Positions 51,931-61,386 are shown, counted from the first letter of the stretch. The stretch is DNA of 64,000 nt from Streptomyces caeruleatus (GCF_001514235.1 NZ_KQ948925.1:249469-313468); one strand, 5' to 3'. Notes: generated by a model not told the origin, from the letters alone. Made by a program: numbers and translations.

Positions 51931-53619
51931 GTGAACGACGACTTCAGCCGCAGGGGCTTCCTCCGCGCCGCCGCCCTGGCGGCGGCACCGACTCTTCTCC
52001 CGGCGGATCCGGCCGTCGCCGCCCAGGAGTTGCCGGATTTCCCGACGGACGTGGCGCTGTACCGCTCGGCGTACCGCAACTGGGTCGGTGAGATCACCGC
52101 CGACGGGCTGTGGGCCTGCGCTCCGGACGGCCCGGACGAGGTACTGGCCGTCGTCAACTGGGCGTGGCGGCACGGCAGGAGAGTCCGCGCCCGGGGGTCC
52201 TCGCACGGCTGGTCACCGCTGACGATCACGCCGGGTACGGAGCCGGACGCGCCGGTCCTCCTCGTCGACACCGCCTCCCGTCTCACCGGCCTGTCGCTTC
52301 AGTCGCCGACCTCGGTGCGCGCCGGCACCGGCGTCACCCTGGAGGCGCTGCTCACCTTCCTGGAGGAGCGGGGCCTCGGCGTCACCGCCGCACCCGCGCC
52401 CGGCAACCTCACCCTGGGCGGCGCCCTGGCCATCGACGCGCACGGCAGCGCCGTACCGGCACACGGCGAGCAGCGGCTGCCCGGGCACACGTACGGCTCG
52501 CTGAGCAATCTCGTGCTGTCGCTGACGGCCGTCGTCTGGGACGAGACCGCCGGCGCGTACGTGCTGCGGACCTACGACCGTGACGAGGCGGACTGCGCCG
52601 CCCTGCTGACCCATCTGGGCCGCGCCCTGGTCACCGAGGTCGTGCTGCGGGTGGGCGCGAACAGCAACCTGCGCTGCGTCAGCCGTACGGACATCCCGGC
52701 CGGCGAGCTCTTCGCCGCGCCCGGCGCCGAAGGACGCACCCTCGCGAGCTTCCTCGACCGGGCCGGGCGCGCCGAGGCGATCTGGTTCGCCTTCACCGAG
52801 TTCCCGTGGCTGAAGGTGTGGAGCGTCTCCCCCACCCGGCCGCTGACCTCGCGGCACGTGCGGACGCCGTACAACTACCCGTTCTCGGACAGCGTCCCGA
52901 CGCCGGTCGCGGACCTGGTCGGGCGGATGGTGTCGGACGGGGCGTGGTATCTGGCGCCGGTGCTGGGCAACGCGCAGTACGACGTGGCCGCGCTGGGGCT
53001 GGTGGCGACGTTGTCGGCGGACATCTGGGGGCCGTCCAAGAACACGCTGCTCTATCTGCGGCCGACGACGCTGAGGATCGCCACGAACGGCTACGGGGTG
53101 CTGACCAGCAGGGCCCAGGTGCAGCGTGTGGTCGCCGAGTTCACCGCCTTCTACCGGGAACGGCTCTCGGCGTACGCCGACCGGGGGCAGTTCCCGGTCA
53201 ACGGGTCGGTGGAGATCCGGGTGACGGGGCTCGACGATCCGGCGGACGCCGGCGTGGCCGGGGCGCGGGCCCCGCTGCTGTCGGCGCTCGCGCCGCGCGC
53301 TGACCGTCCCGAGTGGGACACCGCCGTGTGGCTGAACATCCTGACGCTGCCCGGCACACCGCACGCTCAGGCGTTCCTCAGCCAGATGGAGCGGTTCCTG
53401 CTGCGCACCTTCGATGGCGAGTACGCCATGACGCGGGTCGAGTGGTCGAAGGGCTGGGCCTACACGCGGGACGCCACCTGGAGCGACGGCGAGGTGCTGG
53501 GCGCGGTCGTGCCCGGCACCTTCGGGGCGGACGCGTGGGGCGAGGCGTCCGCGGCCCTGGAGCGGCTCGACCCGCACGGCGTGTTCGGCAACGCCTTCCT
53601 CGACCGGCTGTTCCGGTGA
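51931..53619 (+). CDS. Secreted FAD oxidase, class II cholesterol oxidase-like
   Basis: A 562-residue protein with a twin-arginine signal (SRRGFLRAAALAAAPTLLPA), an FAD-binding PCMH domain and a cholesterol-oxidase substrate domain. RGSSHGWSPLT places H92 at the site of the covalent FAD bond in the vanillyl-alcohol-oxidase-type cholesterol oxidase of Brevibacterium. GNLTLGGALAIDAHGSAVP is the second FAD motif. The rest (WLKVWSVSPTRPL ... MTRVEWSKGWAYTRDATW) matches that oxidase family. It would oxidise and isomerise cholesterol or another sterol outside the cell, making H2O2. It converges with a flavin monooxygenase gene. Confidence 0.87.
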   Translation: MNDDFSRRGFLRAAALAAAPTLLPADPAVAAQELPDFPTDVALYRSAYRNWVGEITADGLWACAPDGPDEVLAVVNWAWRHGRRVRARGSSHGWSPLTITPGTEPDAPVLLVDTASRLTGLSLQSPTSVRAGTGVTLEALLTFLEERGLGVTAAPAPGNLTLGGALAIDAHGSAVPAHGEQRLPGHTYGSLSNLVLSLTAVVWDETAGAYVLRTYDRDEADCAALLTHLGRALVTEVVLRVGANSNLRCVSRTDIPAGELFAAPGAEGRTLASFLDRAGRAEAIWFAFTEFPWLKVWSVSPTRPLTSRHVRTPYNYPFSDSVPTPVADLVGRMVSDGAWYLAPVLGNAQYDVAALGLVATLSADIWGPSKNTLLYLRPTTLRIATNGYGVLTSRAQVQRVVAEFTAFYRERLSAYADRGQFPVNGSVEIRVTGLDDPADAGVAGARAPLLSALAPRADRPEWDTAVWLNILTLPGTPHAQAFLSQMERFLLRTFDGEYAMTRVEWSKGWAYTRDATWSDGEVLGAVVPGTFGADAWGEASAALERLDPHGVFGNAFLDRLFR

Positions 53620-53626
53620 GGCCCGG

Positions 53627-54850
53627 TCACTCGCGGGAGGCCAGCGTCCTGGCGTGCACGGTGCGGGCGACCCGCACTCCGATCCACTGCTTGAGGCGGC
53701 GCCAGGCCTGCGACTGTCCGGCCGCCCGGTCGAGCCGGTAGTACAGCTGCGGCGGGACGTAGGGCAGCAGGGGCGAGTGGCGCTGGCCGAGCAGGGCGAA
53801 CATCTGCTGCGGGGGCAGATGGATGTAGCGCTGCAGGTCCTCGTACCAGCGGGCGCTGTAGTGGGCCGCGCTCTGGACGGCCAACAGCTCCTGCTGGCGC
53901 CGCTGTTGGTAGCCGGCGAGGGCCTGCGGGAGGGTGGCGTGCTCGTGCAGCGCTGTGGCGAGGGCGGCGGCGTCCTCCACGGCGAGGGTGGTGCCGGCGC
54001 CGATGGAGTAGTGGGTGGTGTGGGCGGCGTCGCCCAGCAGGACGAGGTTGTCGCGGTACCAGGTGCGGTTGGTCAGGGTGCGGAAGGTCTGCCACTGCGC
54101 CTTGCCGTCGGCGCCGGCGCGGCCCATGAGGGAGTGGCCGTCGAGGACACCGGCGAAGATCTTCTCCAGCACGGCCAGGGCCTCGGCCTCGGACGCGGTG
54201 TCGAACCCGAGGCCGGTCCAGGTCTCGGGGGCGCACTCGACGACGAAGGTGCCGGCGTCGGGGCCGAAGCCGTAGCCGTAGCCGTAGCACCAGATCCAGC
54301 CATGGCCGGACTCGACGAAGGAGAAGGTGAAGGCCTCGAAGTTCTTGCTGGTGCCGAGCCAGATGTAGTGGTTGCGGCCGGCCCGGCTCTCCGTACCGAA
54401 GTGGTGGGCGTGGCGGGTGCGCAGGGCGCTGTTGACGCCGTCGCTCGCCACGACCAGGTCGGCGGCGGGCAGGTTCCCCGGTGTGATCTCCTGCTCGAAC
54501 CTCAGCCGTACGTCCAGGGCGCGGGCGCGTTCGGCGAGGATCTCCAGCAGCCGGTGGCGGCCGATGCCGTACCCCGCGTCGCCGGGTCTGCGGGTCGTGC
54601 GGCCTCGGACGTGGGCGACGCCCTCGCTCCAGCGGACCGAGCTTTCCTCGATGACGCGGGCGGAGACGGGGTCGTGTTCGCACAGTTTGTCGAGCAGTCC
54701 GCGCCAGTACGTGACGCCCCAGCCGTAGGTGGAGCCCTCCGGGCCGCGTTCGTAGACGGTGATGTCGTGGGACGGGTCCCGCAGCTTCAGCAGGATCGAG
54801 AGATACAGGCCGGCGGGCCCGCCACCGACGCAGGCTACCTTCACGCGCAC
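53627..54850 (-). CDS. FAD-dependent monooxygenase, class A
   Basis: The 407-residue flavoprotein starts MRVKVACVGGGPAGLYLSILLKLRDPSHDITVYE (FAD GxGxxG plus Glu) and has the class-A marks VVASDGVNSALR and LVLLGDAAHTTHYSIGAGTTLAVEDA. The motif YGWGVTYWRGLLDKL resembles the N-terminal part of anthraniloyl-CoA or salicylyl-CoA hydroxylases. It would use NAD(P)H and O2 to hydroxylate an aromatic substrate. The start is at 54850. It converges with the cholesterol-oxidase-like gene, with the two stops eight bases apart. Confidence 0.87.
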   Translation of the reverse strand: MRVKVACVGGGPAGLYLSILLKLRDPSHDITVYERGPEGSTYGWGVTYWRGLLDKLCEHDPVSARVIEESSVRWSEGVAHVRGRTTRRPGDAGYGIGRHRLLEILAERARALDVRLRFEQEITPGNLPAADLVVASDGVNSALRTRHAHHFGTESRAGRNHYIWLGTSKNFEAFTFSFVESGHGWIWCYGYGYGFGPDAGTFVVECAPETWTGLGFDTASEAEALAVLEKIFAGVLDGHSLMGRAGADGKAQWQTFRTLTNRTWYRDNLVLLGDAAHTTHYSIGAGTTLAVEDAAALATALHEHATLPQALAGYQQRRQQELLAVQSAAHYSARWYEDLQRYIHLPPQQMFALLGQRHSPLLPYVPPQLYYRLDRAAGQSQAWRRLKQWIGVRVARTVHARTLASRE

Positions 54851-55190
54851 CCCTAGAAATGGTCTAAAACGGTCATATCACTCCGCAGGGTAGCAAGGCG
54901 GGGGCCTTTGGCCACGACATTCGGGATCGCGCCAGTTTCGACTGGTGAGACAGACCACTCGCACCCCGTCCGCCCGCGAAGGATCACCGCAAACGCGACC
55001 CCCAAGGGAAGGAATTTCCCCTTCCGGCCTTCACGAGGGCCCCTCACGGCAAGATCATCTTGGTTCAAGTCTGCACGACATGTGGGCACTTGTCCGGATC
55101 GCGGCCAACCACTCCCGGCCGATTTCTCCCGCTCTCACCAGGCCCGATAGGCATGCGGAGTCGTCAACCGAACGAACCCAGGAGGTCCGC
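54851..55190. other. Intergenic region upstream of melC1
   Basis: These 340 nt separate the divergent monooxygenase and tyrosinase operons. No gene is supported. There is one small hairpin, GGAAGG (55007-55012) with CCTTCC (55020-55025). The promoter of the minus-strand monooxygenase should be near 54860-54900, where the sequence is A/T-richer (ctagaaatggtctaaaacggtcatatc), and the mel promoter and any AdpA/copper control sites should be in the right half, but I cannot pinpoint them. Confidence 0.45.
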
Positions 55191-55565
55191 ATGCCGGAAC
55201 TCAGCCGTCGCCACGCGCTCACCGCCGCGGCCGTCCTCGCCACCGCCGCCGGTGTCCCCGCGGTCACCGCGCTCACCGCGTCCGCGGCCGGCCCCGCCCC
55301 CCACCACGACCTGCCGCCCTTCGACGAGGTCTACAAGGGCCGCCGGATACAGGGCGGGCCGCCCTCGGGCGGCGGCCACCACCATCACGGCGGCGGATAC
55401 GCGGTGTTCGTCGACGGGGTGGAGCTGCATGTGATGCGCAACGCCGACGGCAGCTGGATCAGCGTCGTCAGCCACTACGACCCGGTACCCACCCCGCGCG
55501 CCGCTGCCCGTGCCGCCGTGGACGAGCTGCAGGGCGCCGAGCTGCTTCCCTTCCCCGCCAACTGA
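55191..55565 (+). CDS. melC1: Tyrosinase cofactor / copper chaperone MelC1
   Basis: A 124-residue secreted protein with a twin-arginine signal ([28 protein letters not shown]) and the MelC1 body: [12 protein letters not shown], the His-rich [44 protein letters not shown]. MelC1 binds apo-tyrosinase, delivers copper and carries MelC2 through the Tat export system. ATG 55191 follows a perfect AGGAGGT. It precedes melC2 by 34 nt in one operon. Confidence 0.95.
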   Translation: MPELSRRHALTAAAVLATAAGVPAVTALTASAAGPAPHHDLPPFDEVYKGRRIQGGPPSGGGHHHHGGGYAVFVDGVELHVMRNADGSWISVVSHYDPVPTPRAAARAAVDELQGAELLPFPAN

Positions 55566-55599
55566 CCTTCCGCACCCGCACCTTGGAGCACGCTCTACC

Positions 55600-56424
55600 A
55601 TGACCGTCCGCAAGAACCAGGCCCTGCTCACCGCCGACGAGAAGCGCCGCTTCGTCGCCGCCCTCCTGGAGCTGAAGCGCAGCGGCCGCTACGACGCGTT
55701 CGTCACCACGCACAACGCCTTCATCGTCGGTGACACCGACAACGGGGAGCGCGTCGGCCACCGTTCACCGTCCTTCCTGCCCTGGCACCGCAGATTCCTG
55801 CTGGAGTTCGAGCACGCCCTGCAGGAGGTGGACGCCTCGGTGGCGCTGCCCTACTGGGACTGGAGCACCGACCGTTCCATACGGTCCTCGCTGTGGGCGC
55901 CCGACTTCCTCGGCGGCACCGGGCGCAGCCGCGACGGACAGGTGACGGACGGGCCGTTCGCCGCGTCGGCCGGCAACTGGCCGATCAACGTACGGGTCGA
56001 CGGCCGTACGTTCCTGCGCCGCTCGCTCGGCACCGCCGTCCGGGAGTTGCCGACCCCGGCGGAGGTGGAGTCGGTGCTCGCCATGCCGGTGTACGACATG
56101 GCGCCCTGGAACAGCGGGTCGGACGGCTTCCGCAACCACCTCGAAGGCTGGCGCGGCGTCAATCTGCACAACCGGGTCCATGTCTGGGTCGGCGGACAGA
56201 TGGCGACCGGCGTGTCGCCGAACGACCCGGTGTTCTGGCTGCACCACGCCTACATCGACAAGCTGTGGGCGCACTGGCAGCGCCGGCACCCCGGCTCCGG
56301 CTATGTGCCGGCCGCGGGCACGCCGAACGTGATCGACATCAACGACACCATGAAGCCGTGGAACGACGTGCGCCCGGCCGACCTGCTGGATCACACCGCG
56401 CACTACACGTTCGACGCGGCCTGA
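55600..56424 (+). CDS. melC2: Tyrosinase MelC2
   Basis: Tyrosinase oxidises tyrosine and DOPA to quinones that polymerise to melanin. The 274-residue protein has the usual streptomycete length and both copper sites: Cu-A histidines H38 (TTHNAF), H54 (VGHRSP) and H63 (PWHRRF); Cu-B histidines in NLHNRVHVWVGG and FWLHHAYIDK. It has no signal peptide of its own and is exported piggyback with MelC1. ATG 55600 has a modest GGAG 11 nt upstream. The strain should make dark melanin pigment if the operon is expressed. Confidence 0.96.
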   Translation: MTVRKNQALLTADEKRRFVAALLELKRSGRYDAFVTTHNAFIVGDTDNGERVGHRSPSFLPWHRRFLLEFEHALQEVDASVALPYWDWSTDRSIRSSLWAPDFLGGTGRSRDGQVTDGPFAASAGNWPINVRVDGRTFLRRSLGTAVRELPTPAEVESVLAMPVYDMAPWNSGSDGFRNHLEGWRGVNLHNRVHVWVGGQMATGVSPNDPVFWLHHAYIDKLWAHWQRRHPGSGYVPAAGTPNVIDINDTMKPWNDVRPADLLDHTAHYTFDAA

Positions 56425-56439
56425 GCCCCGTAGGGCCCC

Positions 56440-57120
56440 TCAGGCCTCCGCGGTACGGCACTCCGGGTGACCCCAGCCCTGGGGGTTCTTGGCGATGGGC
56501 TCGCCCGCCGCATAGCCGCGTCCGCAGACGCAGCGGCCGGGGAACTTGGCCTTGATGGTGCGCGAGGAGCTGCCGTTCTTCCGGGGCGCCGCCGCCTTGC
56601 GGCGCGGGGCCTTGGCCGAGGGGGTGTCCGGGGAGGGCGGCGGCTGCGGGGAGCCGAGGCCGCTGCCCGCGGGCTCCTGCACGACGGCGGCCTGGCTGGC
56701 GGCGCGGTCGGCGAAGTCGTTGAGCGGGTCGCCGTCGACCTGATGGGCGGGGACGTAGCGGAACTCGACGGTGCGGCCGGCGAGCAGTTCATCGATGCGC
56801 ACGACCAGGTCCTGGTTGGCGACCGGCTTGCCGGCCGACGTCTTCCAGCCGTTGCGCTTCCAGCCGGGCAGCCAGGTGGTGACGGCCTTCATGGCGTACT
56901 GCGAGTCCATGCGGATCTCCAGCGGTACGCCGGGGTCGGTCGCCGCCAGCAGGCGCTCCAGCGCGGTGAGTTCCGCGACGTTGTTGGTGGCCTTGCCGAG
57001 CGGTCCCGCCTCCCAGCGGGCCGGGGTCTCCGTCTCGTCGGCGATGACCCAGGCCCAGGCCGCGGGCCCGGGGTTTCCCTTCGAAGCCCCGTCGCACGCG
57101 GCCACAACACGTTCAAGCAT
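56440..57120 (-). CDS. rnhA: Ribonuclease HI with C-terminal zinc-ribbon-like tail
   Basis: The first ~145 residues are an RNase HI with the D-E-D-D set: D10 (ACDGASKGNPG), E50 (NNVAELTAL), D72 (RMDSQYA) and D135 (DPLNDFADRA). It cuts the RNA strand of RNA-DNA hybrids. The remaining ~80 residues are a Pro/Lys-rich linker and a small Cys module, GRCVCGRGYAAGEPIAKNPQGWGHPEC, that looks like a zinc ribbon similar to those in DNA-repair-linked proteins. ATG 57120 has CATGAT six bases upstream and no ribosome site, again suggesting a leaderless mRNA. Confidence 0.9.
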   Translation of the reverse strand: MLERVVAACDGASKGNPGPAAWAWVIADETETPARWEAGPLGKATNNVAELTALERLLAATDPGVPLEIRMDSQYAMKAVTTWLPGWKRNGWKTSAGKPVANQDLVVRIDELLAGRTVEFRYVPAHQVDGDPLNDFADRAASQAAVVQEPAGSGLGSPQPPPSPDTPSAKAPRRKAAAPRKNGSSSRTIKAKFPGRCVCGRGYAAGEPIAKNPQGWGHPECRTAEA

Positions 57121-57167
57121 GTGCCGATCATGCCATGGGCGGGCCGGGCGCCCGGCCGCGGTGTCGG

Positions 57168-57971
57168 TCAGGAGACGTCGGTGAGCTGCGGCATGTCGCC
57201 CTCGGTGGTGTTGGTGTCGATCACCGAGAAGTTGGCGCCCTGGGGGTCGCTCAGCGCGGCGAACCGGCCGAACGGGCTGCTCATCGGGCCGAAGCGCAGG
57301 ACCGCGCCGAGCTTGGTGGCCTTGGCGACGGCGTCGTCGCAGTCGGGGACGTTGAAGTAGACGTTGATGTAGGGCGGGACCTCGGGCGGGAAGTCGTCGG
57401 TCATCCTCATCCGGCCCAGGGCCATGGTCTCGCCGCCGAGGGTGTAGAGCCGGAAGTCGATCGCGTCGTCCTGCATCTGCCGCTGGCCGTAGCCGAAGAC
57501 GGCGGGGAAGAAGGTGTCGGACTTCTCCGGCGCGCGGGTGAAGATCTCCGCCCAGCAGAAGGCGCCTGGTTCCCGCATGTCCGCGTCGAAGCCCTCATGG
57601 GTGCCGCCCTGCCACACGCCGAAGACGACGCCGCCGGGGTCGCGGGCCAGGCACATGCTGCCGAAGTCGCCGACCGCCATCGGCTCCATCAGGATCTCGC
57701 CACCGTTCTCACGGATCCTGGTGGCGGTGGCGGCGGCGTCGGGGGAGGCGAAGTAGAGGCACCACTGCGAGTGGCCTTCCTGGCCCGGCATGGGCGGGAC
57801 GACCGCGGCCGCCGCCTTGCCGCCCGCGTAGGCCTGCGTGTAGTTGCCGTATTCCGACGACTCCTCGCCGAACGTCCAGCCGAGGACGTCGCCGTAGAAG
57901 CTCTTGGCCCCCTCTAGGTCGGTGAACATCGCGTCGGCCCAGACGGGGGTTCCTTCAGGTTTCACGGCCAT
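57168..57971 (-). CDS. VOC family protein, two domains
   Basis: A 267-residue protein made of two vicinal-oxygen-chelate domains: FTDLEGAKSFYGDVLGWTF...FASPDAAATATRI...MCLARDPGGVVFGVWQ, and CWAEIFTRAPEKSDTFFPAVFGY...YFNVPDCDDAVAKA...FAALSDPQGANFSVID. It resembles the tandem VOC proteins near antibiotic hydroxylases (cytosolic, metal-binding). The substrate is unknown. ATG 57971 follows GAGAGGG. Confidence 0.88.
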   Translation of the reverse strand: MAVKPEGTPVWADAMFTDLEGAKSFYGDVLGWTFGEESSEYGNYTQAYAGGKAAAAVVPPMPGQEGHSQWCLYFASPDAAATATRIRENGGEILMEPMAVGDFGSMCLARDPGGVVFGVWQGGTHEGFDADMREPGAFCWAEIFTRAPEKSDTFFPAVFGYGQRQMQDDAIDFRLYTLGGETMALGRMRMTDDFPPEVPPYINVYFNVPDCDDAVAKATKLGAVLRFGPMSSPFGRFAALSDPQGANFSVIDTNTTEGDMPQLTDVS

Positions 57972-58107
57972 GGCTGCGGCCCTCTCCCGGCTCGGTGGGT
58001 TGTCCGGATTCTTACGCTAGTCACCAGGGAGTCGGGTCGCGCGCCGAATGCCCGGTTGCGTTCCTGGACTGGGGGTGGACGCGACCGGCCGGCGGACGGG
58101 ACTCGGT

Positions 58108-58577
58108 ATGGCGGGCGGGACGACGCGCGCGTGGTCGGTGGTCGAGCCGGGCCGGTCGGGGCGGGGCGGGGCCGCTGCGGCTGGCGGAGAAGCCGGTTCC
58201 GGTGCGGGGGGACGACGAGCTGCGGGTGCGGGTGCGGACGTGCGGGGTGTGCCGTACGGATCTGCGTGGCACCGAGGGTGATCTGCCGGTGCGGCGGGCG
58301 GGGGTGACGCCCGGGCACGAGGGCGTCGGCGTGGTCGCGGGGTACAGGTGGCCTCGCGGGCCCTCGACCGGGGCGGAACGCCGGCGGTCGCCGGCATCCA
58401 TCTCACCGACGTCCCCGCGCTGCGCCACGAGAGCGAGCTCTTCTACGAGGAGCAGTTGCGCGGCGTCACCTCAAACACCCGCGAGGACGGCCGGGAGTTC
58501 CTGGCGCTCGCCGCCGAGCACGCCGTGCGGCAGGGCGTTTCGACGGGGCCGCCGTGCTGGTGACCGACCTGTCCTGA
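58108..58577 (+). pseudogene. Decayed zinc-dependent alcohol dehydrogenase
   Basis: Pieces of one MDR-type alcohol dehydrogenase occur in order but in different frames: TTRAWSVVEPG from ~58120; PLRLAEKPVPVRGDDEL...RTCGVCRTDL...VRRAGVTPGHEG with the catalytic Cys and His, to ~58340; then ALDRGGTPAVAGIHLTDVPAL...SELFYEEQL...TSNTREDGREFLALAA; then FDGAAVLVTDLS and a stop at 58577. The frames run 1, 2, 1, 3. About half of the normal ~340 residues, including the nucleotide-binding Rossmann core, is missing at ~58345. Two indels (one in the GGGCGGGGCGGGG run near 58160) plus one deletion make it clearly non-functional. Confidence 0.8.
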
Positions 58578-58880
58578 GGCTCGCGCGCGCCCCTCGCGCC
58601 CGCACGTCGAGGCGAACGCGACCGGCGTGCGGGCACGGGCGCGTGTGCCCTCTGCCTCCAGGGAGTGTTTGCACCACCCAGGTGATCAAACCGCCCCCTT
58701 CGCGCCGTACCGGGCCCACCACCTGCGCTGTTTGGCTTGTCCCTGCGGCGCGTACGGCTCACCCGTGCCAGAAGGCACACCCCGTCACGCGCCCGGAGGT
58801 AGTCGTCGTCATCACCCGTCAGTCCACTCGTCGTCATCGATCACTTTGCTCACTCCTGATCACCCTCCAGGGAGAGATAC
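58578..58880. other. Intergenic region upstream of the encapsulin operon
   Basis: This 303-nt stretch holds no supported gene. It must contain the promoter of the encapsulin/terpene operon. Two GATCAC hexamers (58839-58844 and 58858-58863) lie close to the start. The ribosome binding site AGGGAGAG stands just before GTG 58881. I cannot place a promoter. Confidence 0.45.
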
Positions 58881-60317
58881 GTGTCCGTACCCGAGAGCGT
58901 CACCGGACCCGCAGCCGAGGACCCGGCCCCCGCAGCCGACGGACAACTCACCAGTCTCAGCACCCACGCGGCACGCCAGCTCACGACGACCACCAAGTCC
59001 GAACCGCAGATGCAGGCCATCTCCTCGCGATGGCTGCTCAAGATGCTGCCGTGGGTGGACGTCAAAGGCGGCACCTACCGGGTCAACCGACGTCTCCAGC
59101 TGCGCGTGGGACGCGGCCGGGTGCAGTTCGAGCAGAACGGCGCCTACGACATCAAGGTCATCCCGCAGACGCTCACCGAACTCCCGGTGCTGCGCGGCTA
59201 CTCCGACCTCGACGTCCTGAAGGAGATCGCCACCCGGTTCCGGGTGCGTGAGGTCCGGGCCGGCCAGGTCCTCGTGGAGGCCGGGCAGCCAGTCACGGAG
59301 GCCTACCTCGTCGTGCACGGCCGGTTCACCCGCTTCGCCGAGGGCAAGTACGGCGAGGAGGAGATCCTCGGGGTCGTCACCGACGGCGACCAGCTCGGCG
59401 ACGAGGGCATCGGCCAGCCGGACCCGCTGTGGCTCAGCTCGGTGCGGGCCGAGACGGCGGGCGTGCTCCTGGCCCTCCCCTGGGCCGTGGTCACGGAGTT
59501 CACCGACCGGGTGCCGTCCCTGGCAGCGCACCTGGAGGCGTACGCCGAACGCCAGAACCTGCCCATGAACCGCAAGGGCGAGGCCGACGTCCCGGTCCAG
59601 GCGGGCCATGTCGGTGAGCCGACCATCAACGGGGGCTATGTCGACTACGAACTCGCGCCGCGCGAGTACGAGTTGTCCCTCACCCAGACCGTGCTGCGGG
59701 TCCACACAAGGGTCGCCGACCTCTTCAACGACCCGATGAACCAGACCGAGCAACAGCTCCGTCTGATCGTCGAGGAGATCCGCGAACGCCAGGAGTGGGA
59801 GCTGGTCAACAACCGGGAGTTCGGGCTGCTGCACAACGCCGACTACGGGCAGCGCATCCCCACCTTCGCGGGCCCGCCGACCCCGGACGACATGGACGAA
59901 CTGCTCTCCATGCGCCGCAAGACCAAGCTGTTCATCGCCCATCCGAAGGCCATCGCGGCCTTCTTCCGGCAGTGCAACCGGCGCGGTCTGGTGCCCGGCA
60001 CCGCGAATGTCGACGGGCACGAGATCCCCGCCTGGCGCGGTGTCCCCATCTTCCCGTGCAACAAGATCCCGATCAGTGCGCAGCACACCAGCAGCATCAT
60101 CGCGCTGCGCACCGGCGAGGGCGACCAGGGCGCCATCGGGCTGTACCAGACGGGGATCCCGGAGGAGTACCAGCCGGGCCTGAACGTGCGGTTCATGGGC
60201 ATCGACACCAACTCGATCATCCGCTACCTCGTCACCGCCTACTACTCGATGGCGATCCTCGTCCCCGACGCGGTCGGGATCCTGGAGAACGCCCAGATCG
60301 GCCGGACGGCCGAGTGA
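58881..60317 (+). CDS. eshA: Family 2B encapsulin shell protein (EshA-like, cNMP domain)
   Basis: The 478-residue protein is a family 2B encapsulin: an N-terminal arm and HK97-type fold, with an inserted cyclic-nucleotide-binding domain, residues ~105-230 ([30 protein letters not shown] ... [31 protein letters not shown]). Fold sequences include [68 protein letters not shown] and [26 protein letters not shown]. In recent work such shells load the 2-methylisoborneol synthase. GTG 58881 follows AGGGAGAG. The cyclase gene follows by 16 nt. Confidence 0.93.
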   Translation: MSVPESVTGPAAEDPAPAADGQLTSLSTHAARQLTTTTKSEPQMQAISSRWLLKMLPWVDVKGGTYRVNRRLQLRVGRGRVQFEQNGAYDIKVIPQTLTELPVLRGYSDLDVLKEIATRFRVREVRAGQVLVEAGQPVTEAYLVVHGRFTRFAEGKYGEEEILGVVTDGDQLGDEGIGQPDPLWLSSVRAETAGVLLALPWAVVTEFTDRVPSLAAHLEAYAERQNLPMNRKGEADVPVQAGHVGEPTINGGYVDYELAPREYELSLTQTVLRVHTRVADLFNDPMNQTEQQLRLIVEEIRERQEWELVNNREFGLLHNADYGQRIPTFAGPPTPDDMDELLSMRRKTKLFIAHPKAIAAFFRQCNRRGLVPGTANVDGHEIPAWRGVPIFPCNKIPISAQHTSSIIALRTGEGDQGAIGLYQTGIPEEYQPGLNVRFMGIDTNSIIRYLVTAYYSMAILVPDAVGILENAQIGRTAE

Positions 60318-60333
60318 CCGCGTGGAGCACCCG

Positions 60334-61386
60334 ATGAGCACGTCCTCCGCCGGCTTCACCATGCCGGGACCGCCGAACATCGCGAGCACGCTCCGCACCC
60401 AGCGGCGCGGCGGGGCGATCCCCGGCCTGCGGTACCGGCAGGTCGCGCCCGCCGACCCCGAGAAGGCCGCGGAGGTCGACCGCAGGCTGGAGGACTGGGC
60501 CCGGCGCCTCGATCTGTTCCCCGAGGCGTGGCAGGGCGACTTCTCGGGGTTCCAGTTCGGGCGGGCCGTGGTGCTGCAGCATCCTCAGGCACTGGATCTG
60601 GAGCGTCTGACGGTCGCCGGCGAGTTGCTGCTCGCCGAGAACGTCGTCGACTCCTGCTACTGCGAGGAGGACGAGGGCCGCGGCGGATCGCGCCGGGGCC
60701 TCGGGGGTCCGCTGATCCTGGCCCAGTCGGCGCTCGACCCGTTCCACGGGATCCCCGAGCTGGAGGAGGAGTGGCGGGAGGGCGTACGGGCCGACGGGCC
60801 CTTGCGTTCGTACCACTTCGCCCTCCAGGACTACGCCGCCTTCGCCACGCCGAGCCAGACCGACCGTTTCGTCCACGACATCGCCCGGCTGCATCTGGGC
60901 TATCTCGCGGAGGCGGCCTGGATGGAGACCCGATATCTCCCGCGGGTCTGGGAGTACCTGGTGATGCGGCAGTTCAACAACTTCCGGCCCTGTCTGTCGA
61001 TCGTGGACTGCGTGGACGGCTACGAGCTGCCCGAGCCGGTGTACGCCCGCCCCGAGATCCAGCGGGTCACGGCACTCGCCTGCAACGCCACCACGATCGT
61101 CAACGACCTCTACTCCTTCACCAAGGAACTCGCGAGCGACCCCGACCATCTGAACCTGCCCCAGGTCATCGCCCGCAACGAGCGCTGCGGTCTCAAGGCG
61201 GCCTATCTGAAGGCCGTCGAGATCCACAACCAGATCATGGAGGCGTTCGAGGAGGAGTCGGCCGAGCTGTCGGCCACCTCGCCGCTCGTCGAACGCTACG
61301 TCCGCAGCCTGTCCGACTGGGTGGCCGGCAACCACGAGTGGCACGCCACCAACAGCCACCGCTACCACCTGCCCAACTACTGGTAA
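60334..61386 (+). CDS. Encapsulin cargo terpene cyclase, 2-methylisoborneol synthase-like
   Basis: The 350-residue class I terpene cyclase has the NSE triad in VNDLYSFTKELASDPDHLN and an aspartate-rich segment VVDSCYCEED. The known 2-MIB synthase has D-D-C-Y-C-E-D, so the second Asp is Ser here. QTDRFVHDIARLHLGYLAEAAWMETRYLPRVWEYLVMRQFNNFRPC is diagnostic of the 2-MIB family. The N-terminal part before the catalytic domain is short (~45 residues, NIASTLRTQRRGG then AIPGLRYRQV), against roughly 120 in the S. coelicolor enzyme, whose long disordered tail targets it to the shell. ATG 60334 follows GGAG. It would cyclise 2-methyl-GPP to 2-methylisoborneol or a relative. Confidence 0.88.
   Translation: MSTSSAGFTMPGPPNIASTLRTQRRGGAIPGLRYRQVAPADPEKAAEVDRRLEDWARRLDLFPEAWQGDFSGFQFGRAVVLQHPQALDLERLTVAGELLLAENVVDSCYCEEDEGRGGSRRGLGGPLILAQSALDPFHGIPELEEEWREGVRADGPLRSYHFALQDYAAFATPSQTDRFVHDIARLHLGYLAEAAWMETRYLPRVWEYLVMRQFNNFRPCLSIVDCVDGYELPEPVYARPEIQRVTALACNATTIVNDLYSFTKELASDPDHLNLPQVIARNERCGLKAAYLKAVEIHNQIMEAFEEESAELSATSPLVERYVRSLSDWVAGNHEWHATNSHRYHLPNYW

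Noticed and set aside
55065..55080. Sequence ggttcaagtctgcac resembling a tRNA T-loop upstream of melC1
   Set aside because: No matching acceptor, D or anticodon stems can be formed around it.
58668..58690. TTTG...CAAA near-palindrome upstream of the encapsulin gene, considered as a Crp-type site
   Set aside because: The inner ACC/GGT pair is off-centre by one base relative to the outer arms and does not fit the Streptomyces Crp consensus.
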